Source of the DNA: Aromatoleum aromaticum EbN1
Lineage (GTDB): Bacteria > Pseudomonadota > Gammaproteobacteria > Burkholderiales > Rhodocyclaceae
Direction: 5' to 3'
Length of the DNA: 64,000 bases
Assembly: GCF_000025965.1 (NCBI RefSeq)
Contig: NC_006513.1
Location: forward strand, 3,162,001-3,226,000
Made by a program: the position numbers and the translations under genes. The notes beneath the pieces are model-generated. The model saw only the letters and a list, made by a program, of their open reading frames with translations, did not search any database and was not told the origin of the DNA. Below are positions 26,840 through 34,866 of the stretch, one piece after another. The number at the start of each line of letters is the position of its first letter. The first letter of the stretch is position 1.

Positions 26840-28321
26840 ATGAATGCTGCCGAAACTTTGCTGTCCGCGGGCGTCGACACGGCGATCGCGATCGAATGCG
26901 ACGATGAAAAAGTGAGTTACGCGGTGCTTCGCGACCGCGTGAGCCGCGCGGCCGGCGCGTGGAAGACCCTCGGCCTGCAACCGGGCAACCGGGTCATCGT
27001 GTTCGCGCCGGACAGCGTCGACTGGGTCGTTGCCTACCTCGGCGCGATCTGGGCCGGCGGGGTCGCGATCGGCGTCAATCCGCGCCTGTCGATGAACGAG
27101 TTCGCGCCGATCCTCAACGAATGCGAGCCGCGCTTCGTGTGGTGCGAGACCGAGCAGGCCAGGGCGCTTGTCGCCGAAGCCCGCACCGTTGCGGAAATCG
27201 TTGCGGACGGTCCCGGCACGTCCAACTGGGCGACGCACCTCGCTGCGGCTGAAGCCGTCGCGCCGCTCGAGCGCGCCACCGAGGACGCTGCACTGTGGAT
27301 CGGAACGTCCGGGACGACGGGCGTGCCGAAAGGCGTCGTCCATGCGCAGCGCACGGTGACCAACGCACATTCGTTCGCCTGCGGCATCCTCGGGCTGACC
27401 GCGGCCGACCGGCTCTACGCCAGTTCGAAGCTGTTCTTCGCCTACGCGCTGGGCAATAGTCTGTTCGCGGGCCTGCGCGTCGGCGCGACGGTGATTCTCG
27501 ACCGCCAATGGCCGACTGCGGAGCGCGTCGAGTACATGGTCGAAAAATACCGTCCGACGCTGCTGTTCAGTGTTCCGACGCTGTACCGCAAGATGCTGCA
27601 GACCGGCGTCGCCCGGCGGATCGCTCAATACGGCATCCGCCACTGCGTCTCGGCCGGCGAGGCGCTGCCGCTGGCGGTGCGACAGGACTGGCGCGAAGCG
27701 ACGGGCCATACGTTGATCAGCGGCTACGGGACGTCGGAGACGCTGTGCCTGATGCTCTTCAGCGATGACGATTCCGGCCTGATGCGGCCGACCCCGCTGA
27801 CCGAAGTCCGTCATGCCGACGACGTCGATCCGGACGTGCCCCAGCGCGTGTGGATCCGCCATTCGGCGGTCGCGCTCGGCTACTGGGAGCGGCCCGAGGC
27901 GCAGGCGGACGGGTTCCGCGACGGCTGGTTTTCTCCTGGCGACATGTTCCTGCGCCACGCCGACGGGCGCCTCGAATACACCGGGCGCAACGACGACATG
28001 CTGAAGATCGCCGGCCAATGGGTCAGCACCTTGTGGGTGGAGCAGTCGCTTGCATCGGTTTGTGGCGAAACGCTTCATCAGATCGCGTCGGTGGGGGTAA
28101 GCTCCGCCGACGGCTTGACGGCACTCGCAGTGCTCGCCGTGGCATCGCCGGAGCGCCGCAGCGAAGCGCGCCAGAGGATGGACGAAGGCATTGCGACGCT
28201 GCCCGGTCATCGCCGTCCGCGCTGGGTGCACTGGCTCGACGAGCTGCCGCTGACGCCCACCGGCAAGCTTCAGCGCGGGCGTCTGCGGGCGTTGCACGAG
28301 AGCGCCGTCGCCGTGTCCTGA
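26840..28321 (+). CDS. Benzoate-CoA-ligase-like acyl-CoA synthetase
   Basis: A 493-residue AMP-forming carboxylate-CoA ligase of the benzoate-CoA ligase branch. It has the P-loop TSGTTGVPKGV, KLFFAYALGNSLFAGLRVGA (typical of benzoate/4-hydroxybenzoate ligases), SGYGTSETL, the adenylate site GWFSPGDMFLRHADGRLEYTGRNDDM, and the catalytic Lys in PTGKLQRGRL. ATG at 26840 is preferred for its gaggag site 8 bases upstream; the frame is open back to 26801. Its position after the TRAP genes suggests the imported aromatic acid is its substrate. Which acid is not resolved. Confidence 0.88.
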   Translation: MNAAETLLSAGVDTAIAIECDDEKVSYAVLRDRVSRAAGAWKTLGLQPGNRVIVFAPDSVDWVVAYLGAIWAGGVAIGVNPRLSMNEFAPILNECEPRFVWCETEQARALVAEARTVAEIVADGPGTSNWATHLAAAEAVAPLERATEDAALWIGTSGTTGVPKGVVHAQRTVTNAHSFACGILGLTAADRLYASSKLFFAYALGNSLFAGLRVGATVILDRQWPTAERVEYMVEKYRPTLLFSVPTLYRKMLQTGVARRIAQYGIRHCVSAGEALPLAVRQDWREATGHTLISGYGTSETLCLMLFSDDDSGLMRPTPLTEVRHADDVDPDVPQRVWIRHSAVALGYWERPEAQADGFRDGWFSPGDMFLRHADGRLEYTGRNDDMLKIAGQWVSTLWVEQSLASVCGETLHQIASVGVSSADGLTALAVLAVASPERRSEARQRMDEGIATLPGHRRPRWVHWLDELPLTPTGKLQRGRLRALHESAVAVS

Positions 28322-28378
28322 CCGGGGGCTCCCGTCGCGCGCATTGTGAAAATTCTGCCAAGGCAGGGGAGAACTGGA

Positions 28379-30517
28379 ATGCGCGCGGACGAACTTGATT
28401 TCTTCTCCCTCGTCGAGCTGCGGCCGAACGAGGGGGCGATCGAGTTCTGCGGCCGTCGCGCGATCCTGTTGCATACCGATGCGATGGGAGCGCTGCGCAA
28501 GGAACTCGTCGAGACGCTCGGCGCGGAAGCGGCGAAAGTCGTCCTGACGCGCTACGGCTTCAGCTGTGGCCACGAGGATGCCGGCCTCCTCGCCGCGTAC
28601 ATGCATCCGGACACCATCGAGCAGTTCGTCCGCGGCGGCCCGCGCACGCACATGTTCGCCGGCATCGCCGAAGTCGAGACCCGCTCCGTCGAGATCGACT
28701 GCGAGCGCCGGCGCTATCGCATGGGCGGTTTCTGGCGGCGTTCCTACGAAGCCGAGCAGCACTTGCGCCTGTTCGGCCGCTCTCATGAAGCGGTGTGCTG
28801 GACGCTGGCCGGCTACGCGTCCGGCTTCGCGTCCTTCGTGTTCCAGACCGACATGATCTGCATCGAACACGAATGTGAAGGGAGCGGCGCCGAGCGGTGT
28901 TCATGGACGCTGATGAATGCCGATGATTGCACTCCCGAACTCGCTGAACTGCGCAAGTATTTCCAGCCGCTGAACATCAAGGATCAGATCGACGGCCTCG
29001 AAACCAAGGTTTTCGAGCGCACGCGCGAGCTCGAGGCGTCCGAGCAGCGTTACCGCAACCTGATCGAGGACCTGCCCGAAATCGTTTTCGCGCTGCATCT
29101 GTCCGGCCGTCTGGTGCAGCTCAACAAGGCCGGGCGAACGCGCCTGGGCATCGACGAGGCCGAACTGCCGTCGCTGCGCCTGAAGGATCTGGTGCTGCCG
29201 GAGTATCGCGCGCAGGCATCGAGCTTCCTGAAGCACAGCGCGCAGCAGCGCAGCGTCGCCCGCCTCGACGTCGTGATGAGCGATTCGGCCGGAAACCCTT
29301 TCCCCGTGCAGCTGCAGGTCGAACCGGTCATCAAGGGCGACAAGATCGTCGGCTACAGCGGCCTGGCGCTCGATGTCACCGCGCAACACGAACGCGAACG
29401 CAAGCTCACCGAATACGCCGCACGGCTCGAAAACCGCGAACAGCAGATCCAGGACATCATCAATGACGCGGTGTACATCCTCGATCTGGACGGGCGCCTG
29501 AGCTTCGTCAACACGCGCATGGCCGATCTTCTCGGGGTGCCGGCAGATCGGGCGATCGGCCGGCGCTGCGGCGAATTCATGCTGCATTCGTCGGCATTGC
29601 GCCTCGAGCGCGATTTCCGGCGGCGGCTGGCCGGCGGGCCGGGGCTGCCGTTCGAGATCGCGATCGAGGCGCCGTGCGGGACGAACTGCCTCCTCGAAGT
29701 CAGCACCGCGGTGCTGCTGACGAACGGAAAAGCGGAAGGCGTCATCGGCGTCGCGCGCGACATCACTGCCCGGCGCGAAATGGAGCGGCAGCTCGCGCAG
29801 GCGAATCGCCTCAGTTCGCTCGGGCAGTTCGCGTCCGGCATTGCGCACGAGATCAACAACCCGCTCGGCCTCGTGTCGGGCTTCGCCGAAGAGCTGCAGT
29901 CGCTGATGGAGGCGATCCCGAATGCAGCGCAGATCCCCGACCTGGAAATCATCCGCGACGGGCTGACGACGATCCAGGAACAGGCGCAGCGCTGCAAGGC
30001 GATCACCGACAACCTGCTGCTTTTCTCGCGCCGGCAGAGTCCGCCGATCGAACCGGTCGACGTCGCGCTGTACGTGCAGGAGCGCTTTGCCTCGTACCGC
30101 GAGGTCGGCCTCACGCGCGGGCTGGAGATCACGTTCGACATCGAGGACCGCCTGCCACCGGTGCGTACGAACCCGACGCTGCTCGACCAGGTGATCCAGA
30201 ACCTCGTCAAGAATGCACGCGACGCGATGAATGGCGCCGGCCCCCTGCGGGTCGAGCTGCGAAGCGCCGACGACGCCGTCGAGCTCGGCGTGCTCGACGA
30301 AGGCGCTGGGCTGCCTGCAGGCGTCATCGACCATGTCTTCGACCCTTTCTTCACGACCAAGCCGCCGGGCCGCGGCACCGGCCTGGGCCTGTCGATCTGC
30401 TACGGGATCATGTCCGAGCTGCACGGCAGGATCACCTGCGGCAACCGGCAAGAAGGCGGGGCGTGGTTCCGCATTTCGCTGCCGTACGATGAAGCCGGCA
30501 TCGAGGGGGCGGACTGA
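28379..30517 (+). CDS. pcrS: XylR_N/V4R sensor histidine kinase, PcrS-like
   Basis: A 712-residue cytoplasmic kinase. Residues about 5-105 are an activator-XylR N domain (LRPNEGAIEFCGRRAIL, SCGHEDAG), and about 110-175 a V4R domain (DMICIEHECEGSGAERCSW). These are the effector-binding module of phenol/xylene regulators DmpR and XylR, here joined to a kinase. Two PAS domains follow (about 220-340 and 350-470), then HisKA with H490 (GIAHEINNPL) and HATPase (NLVKNARDAM, GRGTGLGLSI). There are no membrane helices, so it senses an intracellular ligand. It matches the described p-cresol sensor PcrS of A. aromaticum EbN1 in architecture and location; the assignment is from memory. Confidence 0.85.
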   Translation: MRADELDFFSLVELRPNEGAIEFCGRRAILLHTDAMGALRKELVETLGAEAAKVVLTRYGFSCGHEDAGLLAAYMHPDTIEQFVRGGPRTHMFAGIAEVETRSVEIDCERRRYRMGGFWRRSYEAEQHLRLFGRSHEAVCWTLAGYASGFASFVFQTDMICIEHECEGSGAERCSWTLMNADDCTPELAELRKYFQPLNIKDQIDGLETKVFERTRELEASEQRYRNLIEDLPEIVFALHLSGRLVQLNKAGRTRLGIDEAELPSLRLKDLVLPEYRAQASSFLKHSAQQRSVARLDVVMSDSAGNPFPVQLQVEPVIKGDKIVGYSGLALDVTAQHERERKLTEYAARLENREQQIQDIINDAVYILDLDGRLSFVNTRMADLLGVPADRAIGRRCGEFMLHSSALRLERDFRRRLAGGPGLPFEIAIEAPCGTNCLLEVSTAVLLTNGKAEGVIGVARDITARREMERQLAQANRLSSLGQFASGIAHEINNPLGLVSGFAEELQSLMEAIPNAAQIPDLEIIRDGLTTIQEQAQRCKAITDNLLLFSRRQSPPIEPVDVALYVQERFASYREVGLTRGLEITFDIEDRLPPVRTNPTLLDQVIQNLVKNARDAMNGAGPLRVELRSADDAVELGVLDEGAGLPAGVIDHVFDPFFTTKPPGRGTGLGLSICYGIMSELHGRITCGNRQEGGAWFRISLPYDEAGIEGAD

Positions 30518-31911
30518 TGAACCGACACATCCTGATCGTCGACGACGAGGCGCTGTACCGCCAGCTGCTCACCAGCCGGCTCGGCCGCGCCGGCTACCGC
30601 CTCAGCGAAGCCGCGGACGGCGAGGCTGCGCTCGAATGTGCGCAACACGGCGGAATCGACCTCGCGCTCGTCGACATCAAGATGCCGGGCATCGACGGCA
30701 TCGAGGTGTTGAAGCGGCTCAAGGAGCTCGATCCGCTGATCGAAGTCGTGATCCTGACGGGGCACGGCAACGTCGACACCGCGATCTCGGCAATGAAGCT
30801 CGGCGCCTTCGACTACCTGTCGAAACCTTACAAGCTGACCGAGCTCGACATCGTCGTCGAGCGCGCGCTCGAAAAGCGCGCGATGGCACAGCGCTGCGCG
30901 GCGCTGAGTGCCGAGGTCGCCGCGCTGCGCAGCACGGACGACGGCGCGGTGATCGGCGCGAGCGCCGCGTGGAAGCGCATGCTCGCGCTCGTGCGCCGCG
31001 CCGCACCGCTCGACCTGCCGGTGCTGATCACCGGCGAGAGCGGTGCCGGCAAGGAGGTCGTCGCGAGCGCGCTGCACCGCTGGAGCAACCGCGCGAAGGA
31101 ATCCTACGTGCCGCTGAACTGCGGCCTGCTCGACGACGACCTCGTCGAGAGCGAACTTTTCGGCCACAAGCGCGGCGCGTTTTCAGGCGCGACGGCCGAC
31201 AAGGAAGGCCTGTTCCAGGTCGCGAGCGCCGGGACTCTGTTCCTCGACGAGATCGGCGAACTCCCCCTCGGGTGCCAGGCGAAGCTGCTGCGCGTGCTCG
31301 ACAGCGGCGAATTCCGCCAGCTCGGCGCGACCGCGCTGCGGCACACCCATGCGCGCGTCGTCGCCGCGACGCACCGCGACCTCGATAAGCTCGTCGCTGA
31401 AGGCAAATTCCGCCACGACCTGCTGTACCGACTCAACGTCGTACATATCCACGTGCCCCCGCTGCGCGAACGGACGGAGGACATCCCGCTGCTCGTCGAA
31501 CACCTGCTCCGTCGCAGGACGCCCCAATCAGGGCCGGTGCCGCAACTCGCGCCGACCGCGCTCGCACACCTCGTCGCCTACCGCTGGCCCGGCAACGTCC
31601 GCGAGCTCCGCAACGTCGTCGAGCGACTTATCGCCTTCCGCGAAGGCGACACGATCGGGGAGGCGGAAGTGTGTGCGGTGCTCGGGATTGCCCCGGCGCC
31701 CGCGCCGGGCTGCGCGCGGGGAGGGGCGGCGGCCGCTTCGGATGGCATCGTGCCCCTCGACGATTTCCAGCGCGACTACGTGCTGCGCGTGCTCGACAAG
31801 CTCGACGGCAACGTCAGCGCAGCGGCACAGGCGCTGGGCGTGTCGCGCTCGACCGTCTATCGCTTCCTGCGAGAAATGCCTGTTACGGATGACGCCCAAC
31901 GTTTGACATGA
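30517..31911 (+). CDS. pcrR: Sigma-54-dependent response regulator, PcrR-like
   Basis: A 464-residue NtrC-type activator. The receiver domain (1-120) has the phosphoacceptor D53 in LALVDIKMPG and the conserved Lys in LSKPYKL. The AAA+ domain has Walker A GESGAGKE (173-180), GAFSGA (220-225, the sigma-54 contact loop; GAFTGA is canonical), and DEIGELP. A Fis-type helix-turn-helix ends the protein (AAAQALGVSRSTVYRFLRE). It overlaps the kinase gene (TGATG). The target is probably the sigma-54 promoter at 32503-32518 upstream of the p-cresol genes. Confidence 0.9.
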   Translation: MNRHILIVDDEALYRQLLTSRLGRAGYRLSEAADGEAALECAQHGGIDLALVDIKMPGIDGIEVLKRLKELDPLIEVVILTGHGNVDTAISAMKLGAFDYLSKPYKLTELDIVVERALEKRAMAQRCAALSAEVAALRSTDDGAVIGASAAWKRMLALVRRAAPLDLPVLITGESGAGKEVVASALHRWSNRAKESYVPLNCGLLDDDLVESELFGHKRGAFSGATADKEGLFQVASAGTLFLDEIGELPLGCQAKLLRVLDSGEFRQLGATALRHTHARVVAATHRDLDKLVAEGKFRHDLLYRLNVVHIHVPPLRERTEDIPLLVEHLLRRRTPQSGPVPQLAPTALAHLVAYRWPGNVRELRNVVERLIAFREGDTIGEAEVCAVLGIAPAPAPGCARGGAAAASDGIVPLDDFQRDYVLRVLDKLDGNVSAAAQALGVSRSTVYRFLREMPVTDDAQRLT

Positions 31912-32019
31912 GCGGATCGCTTACAGAGAGCGAAACCGGCTGTAAGCCGTCCGCTCGATGAAAGGATCGGACGTCACGACGCGAGCGCCTCTTCGGCGGC
32001 TGTTCGTGCGTGAATAGCC

Positions 32020-32340
32020 GTGGTATCGAATAATGGGACCACTTGCTGCACCGTTCATCGTGTAACCGCGTGCTCGCTTCGATGCGCGCGCGCTGCCCGC
32101 AGTGCTTTCCAGGTAAGTGGAATCCGAGGCGGGGGAATGCGGCTGATGGAGCGCGCGTGCCTGCGCGTCAAGGATCTCGACTTCGAATATTGGCAGATCG
32201 TGGTTCGTGACGGGAAGGGGCAGAAGGACCGGGTTGTGCCGCCTCGGGCCCGTTGGCCGATGGTCCAAGAGCGCGCTTTTCGCGGAGGTGCGCGGCTGTC
32301 GCAAATATGGACACTGTCTGATTTTGTGATTCGCCTCACG
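32020..32340 (+). pseudogene. Tyrosine recombinase (integron integrase-like) relic
   Basis: In this 655-base region without a complete gene, about 32135-32250 encodes [20 protein letters not shown] and then [15 protein letters not shown]. This matches the conserved 'LRVKDLDF...VRDGKGxKDR' stretch of IntI-type tyrosine recombinases. The flanking sequence does not continue the family, and neither the start nor the catalytic Tyr is present, so it is a decayed fragment. It suggests a past mobile-element event between the regulator genes and the p-cresol operon. Confidence 0.65.
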
Positions 32341-32395
32341 AGTCCAGCTTCCGCGTGCCTGCTGACGGTGCCGCCGGGGCGTTGCGCGCCGAGGG

Positions 32396-32412
32396 TGTCC
32401 GGATTCTGGACA
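32396..32412. promoter_or_regulatory. Inverted repeat, candidate enhancer site for the sigma-54 regulator
   Basis: TGTCC-ggattct-GGACA is a short dyad centred about 100 bases before the -24 element of the p-cresol promoter, the usual distance of an NtrC-type upstream activating site. A related tggacactgtc lies at about 32308-32318. The arms are only five bases long, so chance cannot be excluded. Confidence 0.3.
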
Positions 32413-32502
32413 GCGGGGTCTTCCCGGCGACGCCTCCATATTTTTCGTCTCTGATTTCCAAGCTACTGTAAACAAACGACTAGTGAGATTCCGCGCTAAG
32501 CT

Positions 32503-32518
32503 GGCACTGCGCTTGCTT
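32503..32518 (+). promoter_or_regulatory. Consensus sigma-54 (-24/-12) promoter of the p-cresol operon
   Basis: TGGCACTGCGCTTGCT matches the consensus TGGCAC-N5-TTGCW at every defined position. It lies about 50 bases before the cytochrome start codon, and transcription should begin near 32529. A sigma-54-dependent activator is encoded just upstream, so the p-cresol genes are very likely its target. Confidence 0.88.
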
Positions 32519-32566
32519 TAGCTCGTCCTGAGATGTTTGAAGGCCAACAATCAGGAGGAGGTCGAA

Positions 32567-32863
32567 ATGAACGCAAGGAGATTGGCCGTTTTCGTCGGCG
32601 CCGCGGCTCTGATGGTCGCCGGCGGGGCGCACGCCGAGTGGCGGGATGGCGACGAGGTATACGACAAGGTCTGCGGCTATTGCCACGAGGCGAACGTCGG
32701 GCCGGTGCTGAAGGGGCGCGCGTTGCCGGCGGAGTACATCGAGCGGGTGGTGCGATTGGGCAACCGGGCGATGCCGGCGTTCCGGCAGAGCGAGATCGAC
32801 GATGCGACGCTCGCCGATGTGGCGCGGCGCATCAGCGGCGAAGCCGCGGTCGCACGGGAGTGA
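32567..32863 (+). CDS. pchC: p-Cresol methylhydroxylase cytochrome c subunit
   Basis: A 98-residue periplasmic c-type cytochrome that takes electrons from the flavoprotein subunit. A Sec signal peptide (MNARRLAVFVGAAALMVAGGAHA) is followed by the haem motif CGYCH and a Met ligand in NRAMPAFRQSEI. Size and position match PchC of p-cresol methylhydroxylase. The start at 32567 follows aggaggaggtcgaa; a TTG at 32537 is in frame but lacks such a site. First gene of the sigma-54 operon. Confidence 0.9.
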   Translation: MNARRLAVFVGAAALMVAGGAHAEWRDGDEVYDKVCGYCHEANVGPVLKGRALPAEYIERVVRLGNRAMPAFRQSEIDDATLADVARRISGEAAVARE

Positions 32864-32869
32864 GCCGAC

Positions 32870-33268
32870 ATGGACAGGCGGGTATTCCTGAAGGGTGTGC
32901 TGGGCGGCGGGGCGCTCGGGGTGATGCCGTTTGCGGCGATGGCGAATCCTTTTGTGCGGGGCGGGGGGCAGCGGCCGGTGATGGTGGTCGCGCAGGCGGA
33001 GTTGCCCGAGGCCTTGGCGATTGCGCGCGGGCTCGGGGCGGAGATGGGTGTGCAGCCGGTTTCGGCGAGCGTGCGCGAGCTGGGTAGTTTCGCGGGCGTG
33101 GCGGCCTTGCTGGACCGCGCGGGGCAGGGACGTGTGATCGGCGTGATGGACGACGCCTCGGCGCTGATCTTCCGGCAGATCGCAGCGGCTCGCGGGGCGG
33201 GGCTGGCGTTGGATTCCCATCGCCGTATCGGCACGGCCAGCCTGGTGTCGTTCGCGATCACGACCTGA
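32870..33268 (+). CDS. Tat-signal protein between PchC and PchF (PchX position)
   Basis: A 132-residue protein of unknown function. Its N-terminus MDRRVFLKGVLGGGALGVMP has the twin-arginine RRxFLK pattern followed by a hydrophobic stretch, so it is probably exported by Tat. The mature part is a small alpha/beta domain. In Pseudomonas pch clusters an uncharacterised gene, pchX, sits at the same place between cytochrome and flavoprotein genes; equivalence here is positional. Because PchF has no signal peptide, this protein could carry or insert it during export (hypothesis). Confidence 0.6.
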   Translation: MDRRVFLKGVLGGGALGVMPFAAMANPFVRGGGQRPVMVVAQAELPEALAIARGLGAEMGVQPVSASVRELGSFAGVAALLDRAGQGRVIGVMDDASALIFRQIAAARGAGLALDSHRRIGTASLVSFAITT

Positions 33269-33308
33269 CGCGCCCGGCAACGACGACAAATATAACGGAG
33301 ACAAGCGA

Positions 33309-34856
33309 ATGAGTTCGAAGAGCAAGGCATTGCCGAAAGGCATGAGTGCGGCGGATTTCGACAAGGCGGTAGGCGAGCTGCGTGCGATCGTCGGCGACGA
33401 GCATGTGCTGATCGATGAGGAGAAGTTGGCGCCGTACCGCAAGATCGCGATCCCGGTGCCGGACGCGCAGCACGAACTGTCGGCCTCGGTGATGCCGGAC
33501 GGCGTCGAGCAGATCCAGCGCATCATGAAGGTCGCCAACAAGTACCGGATGCCGGTGTATCCGATCTCGACCGGCAAGAACATCGGCTATGGCTCGGCGG
33601 CGCCCGTCGAGCGCGGGCAGATCGTGATGGACCTGCGGCGCATGAACCGCATCCTCGAGGTCGATCCTGAGCTGTGCACCGCGCTGGTCGAGCCGGGCGT
33701 CACCTACCAGCAGCTCTACGACTACCTGCAGGAACACAAGCTGCCGCTGTGGTTCTCGTGCCCGGCGCCGTCCGCGATCGCCGGGCCCGTCGGGAACATG
33801 GTCGACCGCGGGGTCGGCTATACGCCGTACGGCGAGCATTTCATGTTCTCGTGCGGCATGGAGGTCGTGCTCGCGGACGGGCAGGTGCTGCGTACCGGCA
33901 TGGGCGCGATGGAGAACTCGAACACCTGGCAGGTGTTCAAGTGGGGCTACGGGCCGACGCTCGACGGCATGTTCACGCAGTCGAACTACGGCGTCGTGAC
34001 CAAGATGGGGATGTGGCTGATGCCGGCGCCGCCGGACTTTCGCCCGTTCTGCATCCAGTACCCGGACGAGGCAGACATCACGAAGATCGTCGAGGCGCTG
34101 CGCCCGCTGCGCATCGCGATGGTGATCCCGAACGCGGTCGTCATCGCGCATACGCTGTGGGAGGCGCCCTGCACCCCGGTGAAACGCGCGGACTATTACA
34201 CCGGGCCGGGCACGATCCCGGACGACGCCGTGAAGAAGATCCAGGCCGACCACAACATCGGTGCGTGGAACGTGTACGCAGGCCTCTACGGCACGAAGGA
34301 AACCAACGACGCCAACTGGAAAATCATCGAGTCGGTTGCGGCGACGACCGGCGGCCGGATCGTCACTCAGGAGCAGTCGAAGGGCAGCCAGGCACTGGAA
34401 TACCGCTTCGACCTGATGAAGGGCAAGCCGAACCTCGGCGAGTTCGGCCTCTACAACTGGCGCGGGGGCGGCGGCTCGATCTGGTTCGCGCCGGTGTCGC
34501 AGGCGAAGGGCGCCGAGACGCTCAAGCAGATGCAGATGGCGAAGACGATCCTCGGGAAGTACGGCTTCGACTACGTCGGCGAGTTCATCGTCGGCTGGCG
34601 CGACATGCACCACGTGATCGACCTGCTGTACGACCGCTCGGATGAAACGCAGATGAAGAACGCGTACGCGTGCTACGACGAGCTGCTGCACACCTTCGCG
34701 AAGGAAGGCTACGGCATGTACCGCGCGAATACCGCCTTCGCCGAGAAGGTCGCGGCGACCTACGGACCCGTGAAGCGCGACGTCGAGAAGCGCCTGAAAA
34801 AGGCGCTCGATCCGAACAATATCCTCGCGCCGGGACGGTGCGGCATCAGCCTGTAA
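33309..34856 (+). CDS. pchF: p-Cresol methylhydroxylase flavoprotein subunit
   Basis: A 515-residue FAD enzyme of the vanillyl-alcohol-oxidase family that oxidises p-cresol to p-hydroxybenzyl alcohol and p-hydroxybenzaldehyde, with water as oxygen source. From memory of the Pseudomonas enzyme, the key residues are kept: Tyr of NIGYGSAAP, E378 and the FAD-linking Y382 in GEFGLYNW, E425, H434 and D438 in the EFIV...DMHHVIDLLYD stretch, and Tyr-Arg in GMYRANT. The length matches. It could also act on related p-alkylphenols, but the conserved p-cresol site and the p-cresol-type regulator favour p-cresol. No signal peptide is visible. Confidence 0.93.
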   Translation: MSSKSKALPKGMSAADFDKAVGELRAIVGDEHVLIDEEKLAPYRKIAIPVPDAQHELSASVMPDGVEQIQRIMKVANKYRMPVYPISTGKNIGYGSAAPVERGQIVMDLRRMNRILEVDPELCTALVEPGVTYQQLYDYLQEHKLPLWFSCPAPSAIAGPVGNMVDRGVGYTPYGEHFMFSCGMEVVLADGQVLRTGMGAMENSNTWQVFKWGYGPTLDGMFTQSNYGVVTKMGMWLMPAPPDFRPFCIQYPDEADITKIVEALRPLRIAMVIPNAVVIAHTLWEAPCTPVKRADYYTGPGTIPDDAVKKIQADHNIGAWNVYAGLYGTKETNDANWKIIESVAATTGGRIVTQEQSKGSQALEYRFDLMKGKPNLGEFGLYNWRGGGGSIWFAPVSQAKGAETLKQMQMAKTILGKYGFDYVGEFIVGWRDMHHVIDLLYDRSDETQMKNAYACYDELLHTFAKEGYGMYRANTAFAEKVAATYGPVKRDVEKRLKKALDPNNILAPGRCGISL

Positions 34857-34866
34857 GGGAGCGAGC

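Noticed and set aside
30517-31911. GAFSGA as evidence that the activator cannot use sigma-54
   Set aside because: Ser for Thr in this loop occurs in working activators, and a perfect sigma-54 promoter lies next door.
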